Assembly: GCA_027622275.1 (NCBI GenBank)
Contig: JAQBZB010000033.1
Location: 1 to 47,338 of the forward strand
Direction: 5' to 3'
Length of the DNA: 47,338 nt
Source: Planctomycetota bacterium
Lineage (GTDB): Bacteria > Planctomycetota > Planctomycetia > Pirellulales > Pirellulaceae
In this document: positions 38,301 to 47,289 of the stretch, one piece after another
How positions within the stretch are numbered: position 1 is the stretch's first letter
How the letters are laid out: the number at the start of each line of letters is the position of its first letter
The notes under the pieces: model-generated
The model's database searches: none
Told to the model about the DNA's origin: nothing
The model's input: only the letters and a program-made list of their open reading frames with translations
Translations under genes and position numbers: made by a program

Positions 38301-41120
38301 CGGCAGCGAACTGCTGTCGCCCGTGTCGATCGCGTTGCTACCGGGCAGCAGATTGTGCGTCGGCGTCGGCCCGCGGTTGTCCTTGAGAACGGGGTCGAGT
38401 CCGGTGACCGCCGCAATTCGGCCGGGAAAGTTCGCGTCGTCCGCCAGATTGTTGCGTCCACTGCGGCAAAATCCCAGACCGCTCAGGTCGCCGCCGGTGT
38501 TGCCCGAGACAATGCTGTTGTCGACGCTTAAGGTGCTGTCGAATGTGTCGAAGAATCCGCCCGCATAGGAGGCCCCGCGAACACCTCCGCCGTCGGCCGA
38601 ATTGCCGAAGATTGTGCTGCTGTCTACGGTCAAGTTGCCGTCGTTATAGAACGCGCCGGAGACGATTCCGGTATTCCCCGAAATCGTGCTGTTCGTCACT
38701 ACTAAGCTGCCACGGTTCTCGATCCCGCCGCCGCCGCGCTCCGCGGTGTTCCCAATCAAACTGCTGTTGATCACGCTGGCACTACCACGATTGTCAATCC
38801 CCCCGCTTCCATTGCCGTCCGAACGGTTCGACACAATCCCGGTTCCCAAGATCGTTGCGGTTGCGCCGGTGTCGTTATAAATCCCAGCTCCTTCGTTCGC
38901 CCGATTAAAGGTTACATCACTGGTTGTGACTTCGAGAGATCCGCTGTTGAATACGCCACCGCCACGTGCGGCGGTATTTGATTCAAAACCTCTGACACTC
39001 TCCAAAATGGTGACCGAACCTGCCGCGTTGTATACGCCACCACCGTCACCCGTGACGTCGTTGTCGCTAACAGTACTGTTAATAATGTGTACGGTTCCTG
39101 ATTCATTGGATATGCCGCCTCCGTGGCGGGCCAAGTTCTTACGTATGTTGTTGTAGTCGATGATCAGTATGCCGCTCTCGTTAAGAACGCCGCCGCCGTT
39201 GTCACTGCCCGCGTCGCCTCCCTCGAATAGCAAATCGATCAGAGTCAAATTGGCGTTGCCGATCGAGTGGAAGACGCGATCACCCAGCCCGCCGGCGTCG
39301 ATATTCGTCTGCCAAAAGGGGGAAGGGGTGGTTCCAGGAATTGCGGCGACGTTTCCTTGGATCGTGATATCGGTCAAAACGTCCAGGTCTCCGGTGGCGT
39401 TGTTGTCTTCATTCGCTCCCGCTATCGACAACGTGATCAGCGGCTGCACACCCCCAAGCGGTTCAATGTTGAGACCGGCGTCAAAGGTAATGGTTGTCTG
39501 ATTCGGATTCGCGTTGGCTGCGCTGATCGCTTCGCGGAGCGACGTTCCCGTTCCCTGTCCCGGATCGGGCGTGCCGTCGTCTTCGTCGATGGCCGTCGTC
39601 ACGACAAACGCATCGGGCGTCAATTCGGCGACACTAAAACCCACGGAAAACTCGGCCGTATTCCCGTTGGCATCTGTCGCCGTACCGACGACGACGTCGT
39701 TGATGTTCACAGCTGCGGGCGGAGTGAACGGTCCGATCGTCCGCGGTACGAGGGGCTCTGTGTAGGTGTCACGGACTAACAGCGTCCTTCCTTCCCGGCC
39801 GCTGGCATCCGCCAGGAAGAATTCCACTGTGAGCGGATAATTGGAATGAGCGGGAGAATTCAACGACGGCACTGAGTACGTGATCGCCAGCTGGCCAGAA
39901 AGTGCAGCAATCGCGGCGAAAGTGATTTCCGGGAAGTTCTGCAGGTTGTTCGGGCCCAGGTCGACATCATCCCGGTCGTTACCCGTCCCATCTTCAACAT
40001 CCCTATGGGTACAACCCAAGATTGCGTCAAGTATGTCGGCCGTCAATGGATTACCGTCATCACACGGATTGACAAAATCGATTCCCAGGGAGGCATTGGA
40101 ATGAATGCTATTGCTCAGGATCGAGTTGTTGACAGACGCCTCGACGACCGTGCCGATTCCCGCGCCATTACCGAAATTGGCGACGATGGCGACTCCTGCG
40201 CCTCCGTTGAACGCGATCAGGTTAGATTCTGTGCCTTCGAAACCACCGATCAGATTCCCAGCGGAATAGTTGATCAGAATTCCCGCTTGCCCGTTGGGCG
40301 AGGGCTCGCCTGATGCATGGGCCCCGACGATGTTACCTTGAATTCGGTTGCCACCACCGGATTCGATAGAGATACCATTTCCGGAAAAACCATGAATCGA
40401 TAAGCCGCGAATCACGCTTTGCCCGGCACGAATCGCGAGACCGTCCCCTCCGGATTCCACTCCGTTGAGTTCGATCTGAATGGATTCACCAGCACCCGGC
40501 TGCGAATAGCCGTTGATGATGACGGGATCGTCAATGCCGGGTAATGCGGATGTGACTTGAATTGTATGTGGACCGGGGCCAGAGATATCGAAGTCAATCT
40601 CATCCGGTCCGCCGGCTTCATTGGCTGTAATGTTCGCAGCGCTGATCGCTTCGCGAAGCAAGGTTCCCGTTCCCTGCCCCGGTTCGGCCGTGCCGTCGTC
40701 CTCGTCGATGGCCGTCGTCACGACGAATCTATTCGGTGGCGCCGGCGCGCCCGCACCAAATTCGAACGCACCGATGTCAACCGTCGCACCGCCGCCACTA
40801 TTGACGATGCGAGCGAAGCCCAATCCGCGCTGGTCGAAGGGGATCGGTTCGGTCGTGTTGCCGTTGCCGTTCAGATCGAACGTGTCGGCGGACAGCAGAC
40901 TGTTGTTGCCCGCGTCGATGGCGTTGCTGCCGGGCAGCAGGGCGTGCGTCAGCGTCGGGCCGCCGTTGTCGCGGAGGACGGGATCGAAACCTGTCGCCGC
41001 TCCAATTGTGCCGGGAACCGTGCCGTCGTCGCTGAGATTGTTGAGATTGTTGCTGCCATAGGCTGTGCCACTGAAATCGCCCCCCGTGCTGCCTGTGACG
41101 ATCGAGTTGTTGATGGTCAA
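35310..41120 (-). CDS. Giant surface protein, part 2 of 3 (beta-helix, SdrD-B, PD40)
   Basis: A frame of about 1,936 codons between two lesions; the only codon at its head, TTG at 41120, is no credible start, because it lies in the middle of a beta-helix repeat (TINNS). It holds three more 'VVTTAIDEDDGT...GTSLREAIS' modules (CSLREA-like) followed by GGGIYN/NSTISGN beta-helix repeats and 'PGSNAIDAG...DQRG..GF' closing segments (choice-of-anchor-Q-like). An SdrD-B-like domain follows (IRGQVFEDRNGNGVRDAGE). Eight PD40-type propeller repeats (ISADGRYVAF) close it. The end (HQLSPSTICGPRNLTRQ) is an out-of-frame tail caused by the 13-bp duplication. It could not be secreted by itself. Confidence 0.8.
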   Translation of the reverse strand: MTINNSIVTGSTGGDFSGTAYGSNNLNNLSDDGTVPGTIGAATGFDPVLRDNGGPTLTHALLPGSNAIDAGNNSLLSADTFDLNGNGNTTEPIPFDQRGLGFARIVNSGGGATVDIGAFEFGAGAPAPPNRFVVTTAIDEDDGTAEPGQGTGTLLREAISAANITANEAGGPDEIDFDISGPGPHTIQVTSALPGIDDPVIINGYSQPGAGESIQIELNGVESGGDGLAIRAGQSVIRGLSIHGFSGNGISIESGGGNRIQGNIVGAHASGEPSPNGQAGILINYSAGNLIGGFEGTESNLIAFNGGAGVAIVANFGNGAGIGTVVEASVNNSILSNSIHSNASLGIDFVNPCDDGNPLTADILDAILGCTHRDVEDGTGNDRDDVDLGPNNLQNFPEITFAAIAALSGQLAITYSVPSLNSPAHSNYPLTVEFFLADASGREGRTLLVRDTYTEPLVPRTIGPFTPPAAVNINDVVVGTATDANGNTAEFSVGFSVAELTPDAFVVTTAIDEDDGTPDPGQGTGTSLREAISAANANPNQTTITFDAGLNIEPLGGVQPLITLSIAGANEDNNATGDLDVLTDITIQGNVAAIPGTTPSPFWQTNIDAGGLGDRVFHSIGNANLTLIDLLFEGGDAGSDNGGGVLNESGILIIDYNNIRKNLARHGGGISNESGTVHIINSTVSDNDVTGDGGGVYNAAGSVTILESVRGFESNTAARGGGVFNSGSLEVTTSDVTFNRANEGAGIYNDTGATATILGTGIVSNRSDGNGSGGIDNRGSASVINSSLIGNTAERGGGGIENRGSLVVTNSTISGNTGIVSGAFYNDGNLTVDSSTIFGNSADGGGVRGASYAGGFFDTFDSTLSVDNSIVSGNTGGDLSGLGFCRSGRNNLADDANFPGRIAAVTGLDPVLKDNRGPTPTHNLLPGSNAIDTGDSSSLPPDTLDLDGDGDRVEPIPFDQRGAGFGRIIDGGGGAIVDIGAVEITPPDAFVVTTAIDEDDRTADPGQGTGTSIREAIGAANANPNRTTITFDQSLDGTPLVLSIRGNEEDDNATGDLDVRFTTSIQGRGAQNTIIDAGGAGGLGERVFEILRNGDVTVDGVTVTGGDEPVNGGAFSNRGTLRVNNSTIIGNSAKSGGGIFSSFGTVTVSNSIVTGNAAFTGGAFHLRNNFMVSVTGSTVSGNFAENSGGGFRSESTTLVVSNSTISGNAAGVGGGGGLRIYGESGVLNNTIIAGNTAVGGPSDIEINAGIIDARNNLIGDPGSAGGLLHGNNGNIVGNGAGGLLPATSIFVDVLPDGLIDERDLADNGGPTLTHALLPGSPAIDAGDNSLLPADSEDQDSDGDTTEPIPFDQRGTGFTRILGRATVDIGAFELSSVPAGASIRGQVFEDRNGNGVRDAGEVGTDGWTVELLETATYLVVGSVPSQSIDLDGNGQIDPVTEQGLYSFTGLNEGEYQVRQIPTAFSRQTLPAIGGPATVLLSVGVDGMPANGPSERPIISADGQSVVFSSFADNIVEPVSPPDNSSKSLVLVNTATKAKQLVTHAIDVFPTATSADGRYVAFGSFADNVVPGDNDGAGDWFLFDSQTEMTQLISVGLDDANGLSGERPAISADGRYVSFNYAPIGSRAQIYLFDRDEQSEQNAVQLVTRGIDGLLGNDFSQHSAISADGRYVVFLSHADNLVEGDTNGERDIFLYDQVTDRIRMISRGVDGEIADNFSFNPTISTDGRYVAFRSFADNLVIGDGDGEQDVFLVELGDPEIGQPDEIQLVTAGSDGFIEGFFIDPDLAISADGQYLAFSFPDGGDSYLYFFDREEPSKTTRIDGFGQPRVPSISADGRFVVFDTPFQSAIPGDNNSTIDVFLFDREAPDRLQVVSGGVNGVVGDSFSTRPVISADGRYVAFDSAATNLVTDDDTNGELDVFLHQLSPSTICGPRNLTRQ
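35344..35369. repeat. Perfect 13-bp tandem duplication breaking the giant gene
   Basis: GTTGATGGAGAAA (plus strand) occurs twice in direct succession, 35344-35356 and 35357-35369. Removing one copy joins parts 2 and 3 in frame, giving DVFLHQRFAVHEISL across the junction, a normal continuation of the PD40 repeat. Confidence 0.95.
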
Positions 41121-44100
41121 ATCGTATTCGTGGAGATGCCGCCGCCGGAGCCGGAGGCCGCGTTGCCCGACAGCGTGCTGTTGTGAATGGAAATGGTCTC
41201 ATCGAAGTTGAAAACGCCGCCGCCCTCGACTGCCGTGTTGCCCGAGATGGTGCTGTTGTTAACGGTCACACGGCCGCGGTTGTCGATGCCGCCGCCGGTA
41301 TTCAAGAAGAGGCCCTGTTCGACAGCCTCGCCGCCGCTGATTGTCGAATTGTTGATCGTCAGATTCCCAAAGCGAAGAACATGAAACACGCGATCACCGA
41401 GGCCGCCGGGTCCTCCGGCGTCGATGATCGTATTGGCCGCCCCGTTGCCGAAAATGGTCATCCGCGCCAGGATGTCGAGGTCTCCCGTCGCGTTATTGTC
41501 TTCAAGGTCACCTGCAAGGCTGAGTGTAATGGGCGTGCCGTCCAGTGACGGATCGAACGTGATCGCGATGGGAGCATGGGCGTTCGCGAAGCTGACCGCC
41601 TCGCGCAGCGACGTGCCGGTTCCCTGATTCGGGTCGATGCTGCCATCGTCTTCGTCGGTGGCGATCGTGACTTGTACCGGCACAACGTGGGAATCGCTAC
41701 TTTGCACCGCGTCGAACGTGCCGTCACCCGCATAGGCGGCCACAAGCTGGTGCAAGCCGCTCGTGTTCAGCACGACGCCGGTGAATGTGACCACGCCGGA
41801 GGCGGGCAACGCCATCGAACCGAGTGAGCCGTCCAGGTCACTCGCCAGCGTCACGGTTCCCGTCGGCGTCCCCGCAAAAGTGGGCGCGACGGTGACCGTC
41901 ACAACGAACGCAATGCCGGGTAACGTCAGGTCTATCGAATCGGTCACCGTGATCCAAGCGTTTCGACTCGCCTCGTAGGCACCGACATCGACGGTCACAG
42001 ACGTGCCGCCGTTGGCGATGCGGGGAAACCCTGTGCCGCGTTGATCCGTGCCGACACCCGCAGGGATCAAACTGTTGTCGCCCGCGTCGATGGCGTTGCT
42101 GCCCGCGAGCAAAGCGTGCGTGAACGTCGGGCCGCCGTTGTCGCGGAGCACGGAATCGAAGTTTGTTACTGCAGCGAGTGTGCCGGGAACCGAGCCGTCG
42201 TCACTGAGATTGTTACTGCCATAGGCGTTGCCACTGAGATCGCCGCCCGTGCTGCCCGTGACGATCGAGTTGTTGATGGTCACCGTCGCGGAGGTGCGGA
42301 TACCGCCGCCCAATGGGGCCGTGTTGCCCGAGAGGGTGCTGTTGTGAATGGTCACATTGCCGAGGTTGTAGATGCCGCCGCCACTGAGGCGGCTCGTGTT
42401 ACCCGAGAGAGTACTATTGTGAATGGCCACATCGCCGCGGTTGCGGATACCGCCGCCCAATGGGGCCGTGTTGCCCGAGAGGGTGCTGTTGTGAATGGAA
42501 ATGGTCCCATCGAAGTTGAAAACGCCGCCGCCCTCGACTGCTGTGTTGCCCGAGAAGATGCTGCCGTTAATGGTCGTAGCGCCGCTGTTGGCGATGCCGC
42601 CGCCAGAGAGTGCGAAGTTGCCCGAAATGACGCTGTTGCCGACGACCAGTACTCCGTTATCGTTGCGGACGCCGCCGCCGCTCCCATTCGGCACGCTGCC
42701 GCCGCGGATCGTCACGCCGTCCAACGTAAAGCCCGCGGCCCCAATTGAGTGAAATACCCGATCACCCAGCCCTCCCGCGTCGATGATGGTGTTCTGTGTT
42801 CCGCGTCCTTGAATGGTGATCTCGGACAGGACGTCCAGGTCACCAGTCGCATTGTTATCCTCGTCGCTGCCGCCAATGCTGAGTACGATCGGAGTGCCGT
42901 CCAACAAAGGATCGAACGAGATCAAGGACTGATTCGGGTTCGCGTTGGCCGCGCTGATCGCCTCGCGGAGCGAGGTGCCCGCGCCCTGAGCCGGGTCGGG
43001 CGTGCCGTCGTTTTCGTCGGTGGCGATCGTGACGACGAACGAGTCTGGAACGGGAACGGCTCCGAATTCGAAGGCGCCAATGTCGACTGTCGCACCGCCC
43101 CCGCCATCGACAATACGTTCGAAACCGGGGCCGCGTTGATCGGTCACTAGCGGCACGTCGTCGCCGCCGCCGATCATGCCATCGGGACCTGGGTCGACGG
43201 CCAGGGCATTACTGCCCGCGTCGATGGCGTTGCTGCCCGGCAGCAGGGCGTGCGTCAGCGTCTGGCCGCCGTTGTTGCGGAGGACGGGATCGAAGCCTGT
43301 CACGGCGCCGATCGTGCCGGGAACCGTGCCGTCGTCGCTCAGATTGTTGCCGCCATTGGCGGTGCCATCGAGATCGCCGCCCGTGGAACCTGTAAAGATC
43401 GAGTTATTGACGGTCACCGCCCCCATGTTAAAGCTGTTGATTCCACCGCCAACATTCCCAGCCGTGTTGCCCGAGAGAGTGCTGTTGCTAATCGTCACAT
43501 TTCCGTTGTTGGAAATGCCACCGCCTCTGTTGCTGGCTGTGTTGCCCGAGAGAGTGCTGTTGCTAATCGTCAAGTTACCGGCGCTGTAGATTCCGCCACC
43601 AGAGCCGGGATTGCTGGTCGTGTTTCCCGATATGGTGCTATTGTGAATGGTAACATCGCCGCTGTTGCTGTAGATGCCGCCTCCGGCAAATCCCAAGTTG
43701 CCAGAGATAACGCTGTGGGAGACGATGAGTGTTCCGCCGCCGCCGTTATAAATGCCGCCACCTTTTTGAAATGGCACGCTGCCGCCGCGGATCGTCACGC
43801 CGTCCAGCGTGAGAGTCGCGGCAGCCACTAGCAAGATGCGAAAGTTGGGTGCCCCGGCGGCGCGCTCGATCGTGCCGTTGACGATTGTCAGTGGATTGCC
43901 GCCGTCGGCCACGATGACGGGCAGCCCCGTGATGCCATTATCGGCGGCGCTGAACAGCGTAAAAGTCTCGCCACCCAGATCAATCACATCGGCCTCGCCG
44001 TTGGCGTTGGCCGTGTTGATGTCGGCAATCAAATCAAAGGAATTGCCCGGCGCGAAAGCAGCCAGCAGAGCACGATCTTCCAACCGCTCGGCCAGGAGCC

Positions 44101-44179
44101 GGCGATTTCGGCGAATTCGGCGAGAGAGAGTTTTGCCGAGGCGTTTGCGAAGCGCACGGAGCCAAGATGCGTGCGGCAT
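41117..44179 (-). CDS. Giant surface protein, part 1 of 3 (signal region, beta-helix)
   Basis: This frame of 1,020 codons contains the true start of the giant protein. The N-terminus is the extended Arg-rich signal type of planctomycetes with a LEPR-XLL-like motif (LAERLEDRALLA, residues 28-39). Two full modules follow, each with an ATDEDDG..GTSLREAIS segment, a double-Gly-rich beta-helix repeat run (GGGIYN, NSTLSGNTA) and closing 'GSNAIDAG' segments. Between them a bacterial Ig-like domain is seen (APTFAGTPTGTVTLASD...). The frame ends at TGA 41117-41119 inside a beta-helix repeat. The matching repeat unit at 42268-42290 is one base longer, so a single missing base breaks the frame. Translated alone it would make a secreted protein of 1,020 residues without a C-terminal anchor. 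The start ATG is 110 bases after the kinase stop. Confidence 0.85.
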   Translation of the reverse strand: MPHASWLRALRKRLGKTLSRRIRRNRRLLAERLEDRALLAAFAPGNSFDLIADINTANANGEADVIDLGGETFTLFSAADNGITGLPVIVADGGNPLTIVNGTIERAAGAPNFRILLVAAATLTLDGVTIRGGSVPFQKGGGIYNGGGGTLIVSHSVISGNLGFAGGGIYSNSGDVTIHNSTISGNTTSNPGSGGGIYSAGNLTISNSTLSGNTASNRGGGISNNGNVTISNSTLSGNTAGNVGGGINSFNMGAVTVNNSIFTGSTGGDLDGTANGGNNLSDDGTVPGTIGAVTGFDPVLRNNGGQTLTHALLPGSNAIDAGSNALAVDPGPDGMIGGGDDVPLVTDQRGPGFERIVDGGGGATVDIGAFEFGAVPVPDSFVVTIATDENDGTPDPAQGAGTSLREAISAANANPNQSLISFDPLLDGTPIVLSIGGSDEDNNATGDLDVLSEITIQGRGTQNTIIDAGGLGDRVFHSIGAAGFTLDGVTIRGGSVPNGSGGGVRNDNGVLVVGNSVISGNFALSGGGIANSGATTINGSIFSGNTAVEGGGVFNFDGTISIHNSTLSGNTAPLGGGIRNRGDVAIHNSTLSGNTSRLSGGGIYNLGNVTIHNSTLSGNTAPLGGGIRTSATVTINNSIVTGSTGGDLSGNAYGSNNLSDDGSVPGTLAAVTNFDSVLRDNGGPTFTHALLAGSNAIDAGDNSLIPAGVGTDQRGTGFPRIANGGTSVTVDVGAYEASRNAWITVTDSIDLTLPGIAFVVTVTVAPTFAGTPTGTVTLASDLDGSLGSMALPASGVVTFTGVVLNTSGLHQLVAAYAGDGTFDAVQSSDSHVVPVQVTIATDEDDGSIDPNQGTGTSLREAVSFANAHAPIAITFDPSLDGTPITLSLAGDLEDNNATGDLDILARMTIFGNGAANTIIDAGGPGGLGDRVFHVLRFGNLTINNSTISGGEAVEQGLFLNTGGGIDNRGRVTVNNSTISGNTAVEGGGVFNFDETISIHNSTLSGNAASGSGGGISTNTI
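41175..41247. repeat. 73-bp direct repeat, copy 1 (beta-helix coding)
   Basis: Matches 42483-42555 over 73 bases with two or so differences. The copies are 1,308 bases (436 codons) apart, so recombination between them would delete one module in frame. Confidence 0.75.
42296..42351. repeat. 56-bp identical direct repeat, copy 1 (copy 2 at 42443-42498)
   Basis: The 56 bases are identical in both places and 147 bases (49 codons) apart, so unequal exchange would add or remove 49 residues in frame. This reflects the recent amplification of the beta-helix units. Confidence 0.85.
42483..42555. repeat. 73-bp direct repeat, copy 2
   Basis: Partner of 41175-41247. Its last part encodes the NFDGTISIHNSTLSGN beta-helix coil, as does its partner. 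Confidence 0.75.
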
Positions 44180-44289
44180 GGTAACAGTCCCTTTCTGCGG
44201 GAAGACACAGGCTGCTACTGTTAGATTGTGGGCGCGTTACGCGGATTCGAGCGCAGACCGTGCTCGACGTGGAATCGGCTGAGGCGAGA

Positions 44290-47289
44290 TCAGTTCCCGC
44301 GGCTTTGCAGACGCAGCACGTACACCGTGCCGTTCCCATTTGCCGTGATGACATGCCGGCCGTCGGGGGTGAATCTAACCTCGCTGATTAAACCGTAGGC
44401 TGGGCAAAGCGAGATGGATTTCAATTGCGCTCCGGTTCGCGGGTCCCACAGCCTCACCATGCCGTCGAAGGCCGATGACGCCAGTAGCGAGCCGTCGGGG
44501 CTGAACGCGACCGAGGCTAACTGGTTCCAGAAGCGTGGATAGCCGTCGGTCGAGTGCGCTCCCAACGTGTGATGCAACGCTCCCGTGGCTACGTCCCAGA
44601 GGCGAATCGTGTGACCATGGCCGACCGACGCCAGCAGCGAACCGTCCGGACTCACTGCCAGGGCAGTCACCAAACTTTCGTGCGGCAGGACGTGTCCCGG
44701 CTTGCCCGTGCCAAGATCCCAGAACGTGATCAGGCCGTCGTTGCGCCCGATGATCATCGTGTTTCCGTCAGTGCTGAAGGTCATTGAACTCGCGCCCGGT
44801 ACATCGACAATCGGAATCCTGCGTATCAACTCGTTCGTCTTTACGTCCCAAATGAACACGCATTGCGCTGATCCGCCTGCCACGTACCGCCCACGCGGCT
44901 CGACGGCCATGAGGTGCATTTGATTTGGACCGCGAGGCAGGAGCGTCGCAAGCAAGCTGCCCGTGTCCGCTTCCCACAGCGTGACATTCACGAAGGCGGT
45001 AGCGAGTTCCTTCCGGCCCGGAATGAATGCAATCTTGTTGGTCCAGCCGACCCCTCCAGCGTTCGTTTGCACTGCGTTTTCATCCCAACTGCGAATCAAC
45101 CGTCGCGACCTCAGATCCCAGAGCCGGATCGATTTCTCGGCACCCTTGGCGGAGATGCCCGTTGCCGCGGCGATCACATCACCGCCAGCAGAGACATCGA
45201 TCGACGACACACGGCCACGATGTGCTGTGGGCTGTGCGTTGATTTGCTGGCCTGTCAGGACGTCCCAAATCATGACCTCCTCGCCGCCGGCGACCACTAG
45301 TCTGGCACCGTCGGGACTGAACTCCAAGCCTTCGGTGTCGGCCCGAACAGGCGACAAGACAGTCTCTACTTTCGCCGTTTCCACGTTCCAGATCTTGACA
45401 CCCACACGGTCTTGTGATGCCACGAGCTTGCCATCCGGCGAGAACGCCAACCCGGCCGCCCATAGCTTTTCGCCATTGCCCAAAACTGTGTGCTGGCATG
45501 TGCGGGAAGCGACATCAAAGATCTTCAGCGTACGGTCAAAGTACCGCGCGACGACCTTGTCGCCTGCCGGATTGAACTTCAGCACCAGCAGGTCCTGCCG
45601 AAACCCCGGAAGCTCGCCCTTCAGTTCGCCATCCAGCGTCCAGAGTTTGATCGGACCTTGGCGAGCGGCGGAGGCAACCGAATTGCCGTCCGGAGAGAAT
45701 GCCACGCGATAAATCTCGCCGTCATGCGCCCGGAAGCTCCGGACGACGCTGCCGCCGTCGAAGTCGATCACCCGAACATGGCCATCGTCACCCCCCACGA
45801 CGACGCGTTCGCCGTCGGGGCTGAACATCAGGTACTCGATACGGCCTTGTTGAAGGTCGAGCAATTCTCGCTGTTCGCCGGTCCGCCGATCCAACAGAAG
45901 GATCGTGTTCCAAAACGCGATGGCAACTCGTGAGCGATCAGGCGACAACGCGGATCTGGACTCGAAATAGCCGAGCACCTGCACGGGCGACGTTTGCTCT
46001 CCGGTCGCCGCGTCCCACTCGCGGAGGGTACCATTGCTCCCAATCGAAACCACCGACTTTCCATCGGGGCTGAATCCCACCGTGTTCGGAGCCAGCCAAT
46101 GCTGCATCTTCCCATCACCCAGGACGGCGACCAACTCGGCCGGCGCATTGGCAGCGTCGCCGTGGCCAGCGGTCTGGAGCGCGGACTGGTCGATTTCCTC
46201 GCGGCGCAGTGCATCGGCAGGCCAGGGGAGCGTCGCCATCAATCGGGCTGCCTTGACCGATTCGGACGTCCCGTAGTGGCGGTGACGATAATCCACAAAT
46301 CGCTCACGCAGGGATTTGACCTGGACATCGTAGGGATCATTCGAGAGATTCTGTTGCAGGTCTGTTTCCAAAACCGTCAGTTCACTGCGACGATGCGCGG
46401 CCGAGGCGGCAGCAGGATGGCCAGGCACAGACTCGCCGGCTTCTAGTCGTGTAATGCGGACGACCTCTCGCCCCCCGCGCGACAGCGTGACGTGATTGCG
46501 GTCGACGTGGACTTGATTGATCTCGGCGTCCGGCACCTCGATCGTGTATTCGCCGCTGCGCAGGCGCGTCGTTTTGCCCTCCGTCGAGATACGAAAATCA
46601 TCGGCGACCTCTGCGCCGCGCTTGACGAAGACTTGTACACCATCGATTTCGCTTTGCACGACCAACTGTCCGTTGTCGGTGGTAACGTAGAAGACGATGC
46701 CCAGTAATAAGAGGCCGGCCAGAGACGCGGCTCTGGCCGTGATGCGCCGGCGGCCGAAGCCGCTGTCGCGCGCCGCGTGACGCGTCTGTCGATTGTTCTC
46801 CGCTCCGTGATCCGAACGCACGTTTCGCAGAACGGCAGGCTGATTGTCGATATCCTCGCGTGAGGTATTTCCGCCGACAGCCTGCTCCAGCAGTGCTGCG
46901 AGGTTCGCCGATTCGGCAAAAGGCTTCACGACCATTGACACTTCGTGCGGCGTCGCGAAACGGTCGTCCGGATTCGAAGCGAGCATCCGCTGGATTACGC
47001 TTCGCAACTCCGGCGACACGCCCACGGGCAGCCGATCGATGCATGCCGACGCGTCGATCGCACGGTAGTGTTCGCCCGTGAGCAGCTTGTACAAGGTGGC
47101 TCCCAGGCTGAACACATCCGCGCGGATGTCGACGCTGCGGCTACAGCGAACCTGCTCGGGTGCCATGTACGCAAGCGTGCCGAGAACTTGCTCGACCGCA
47201 GTCACTTCTGGATCGCTGGACGCGGCGTCTCCGGATGGAGCAGGATCGAATTGGCGATCACCCAACGTCGCTAGACCCAAAACAAGCGA
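44290..47289 (-). CDS. Ser/Thr protein kinase-WD40 protein, 5' incomplete or broken
   Basis: About 999 codons remain. Residue numbers below count from the TTG at 47280, which is no convincing start. Residues 30-44 hold the activation-segment end GTLAYMAPEQ, followed by DIRADVFSLGATLYKLLTG and the C-lobe to about 120. The Lys/Glu, HRD and DFG parts are absent. A single transmembrane helix (about 183-200) is followed by a PEGA-like beta domain (GVQVFVKRG...LRSGEYTIEVP) and from about 385 by many WD40 repeats (FSPDG...IKLW), probably forming two propellers outside the membrane. The frame is stopped by TGA at 47290-47292, and the other two frames are also closed before the window end. The residue before LGLA is Val where an Asp (LDLGLA) is expected. 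The gene precedes the giant surface protein by 110 bases and may be transcribed with it. Confidence 0.8.
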   Translation of the reverse strand, partial: SLVLGLATLGDRQFDPAPSGDAASSDPEVTAVEQVLGTLAYMAPEQVRCSRSVDIRADVFSLGATLYKLLTGEHYRAIDASACIDRLPVGVSPELRSVIQRMLASNPDDRFATPHEVSMVVKPFAESANLAALLEQAVGGNTSREDIDNQPAVLRNVRSDHGAENNRQTRHAARDSGFGRRRITARAASLAGLLLLGIVFYVTTDNGQLVVQSEIDGVQVFVKRGAEVADDFRISTEGKTTRLRSGEYTIEVPDAEINQVHVDRNHVTLSRGGREVVRITRLEAGESVPGHPAAASAAHRRSELTVLETDLQQNLSNDPYDVQVKSLRERFVDYRHRHYGTSESVKAARLMATLPWPADALRREEIDQSALQTAGHGDAANAPAELVAVLGDGKMQHWLAPNTVGFSPDGKSVVSIGSNGTLREWDAATGEQTSPVQVLGYFESRSALSPDRSRVAIAFWNTILLLDRRTGEQRELLDLQQGRIEYLMFSPDGERVVVGGDDGHVRVIDFDGGSVVRSFRAHDGEIYRVAFSPDGNSVASAARQGPIKLWTLDGELKGELPGFRQDLLVLKFNPAGDKVVARYFDRTLKIFDVASRTCQHTVLGNGEKLWAAGLAFSPDGKLVASQDRVGVKIWNVETAKVETVLSPVRADTEGLEFSPDGARLVVAGGEEVMIWDVLTGQQINAQPTAHRGRVSSIDVSAGGDVIAAATGISAKGAEKSIRLWDLRSRRLIRSWDENAVQTNAGGVGWTNKIAFIPGRKELATAFVNVTLWEADTGSLLATLLPRGPNQMHLMAVEPRGRYVAGGSAQCVFIWDVKTNELIRRIPIVDVPGASSMTFSTDGNTMIIGRNDGLITFWDLGTGKPGHVLPHESLVTALAVSPDGSLLASVGHGHTIRLWDVATGALHHTLGAHSTDGYPRFWNQLASVAFSPDGSLLASSAFDGMVRLWDPRTGAQLKSISLCPAYGLISEVRFTPDGRHVITANGNGTVYVLRLQSRGN

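Noticed and set aside
41112-41125. Programmed -1 frameshift between parts 1 and 2
   Set aside because: The site reads ACG ATT TGA with no slippery heptamer or obvious following structure, and the paralogous unit shows a simple one-base difference.
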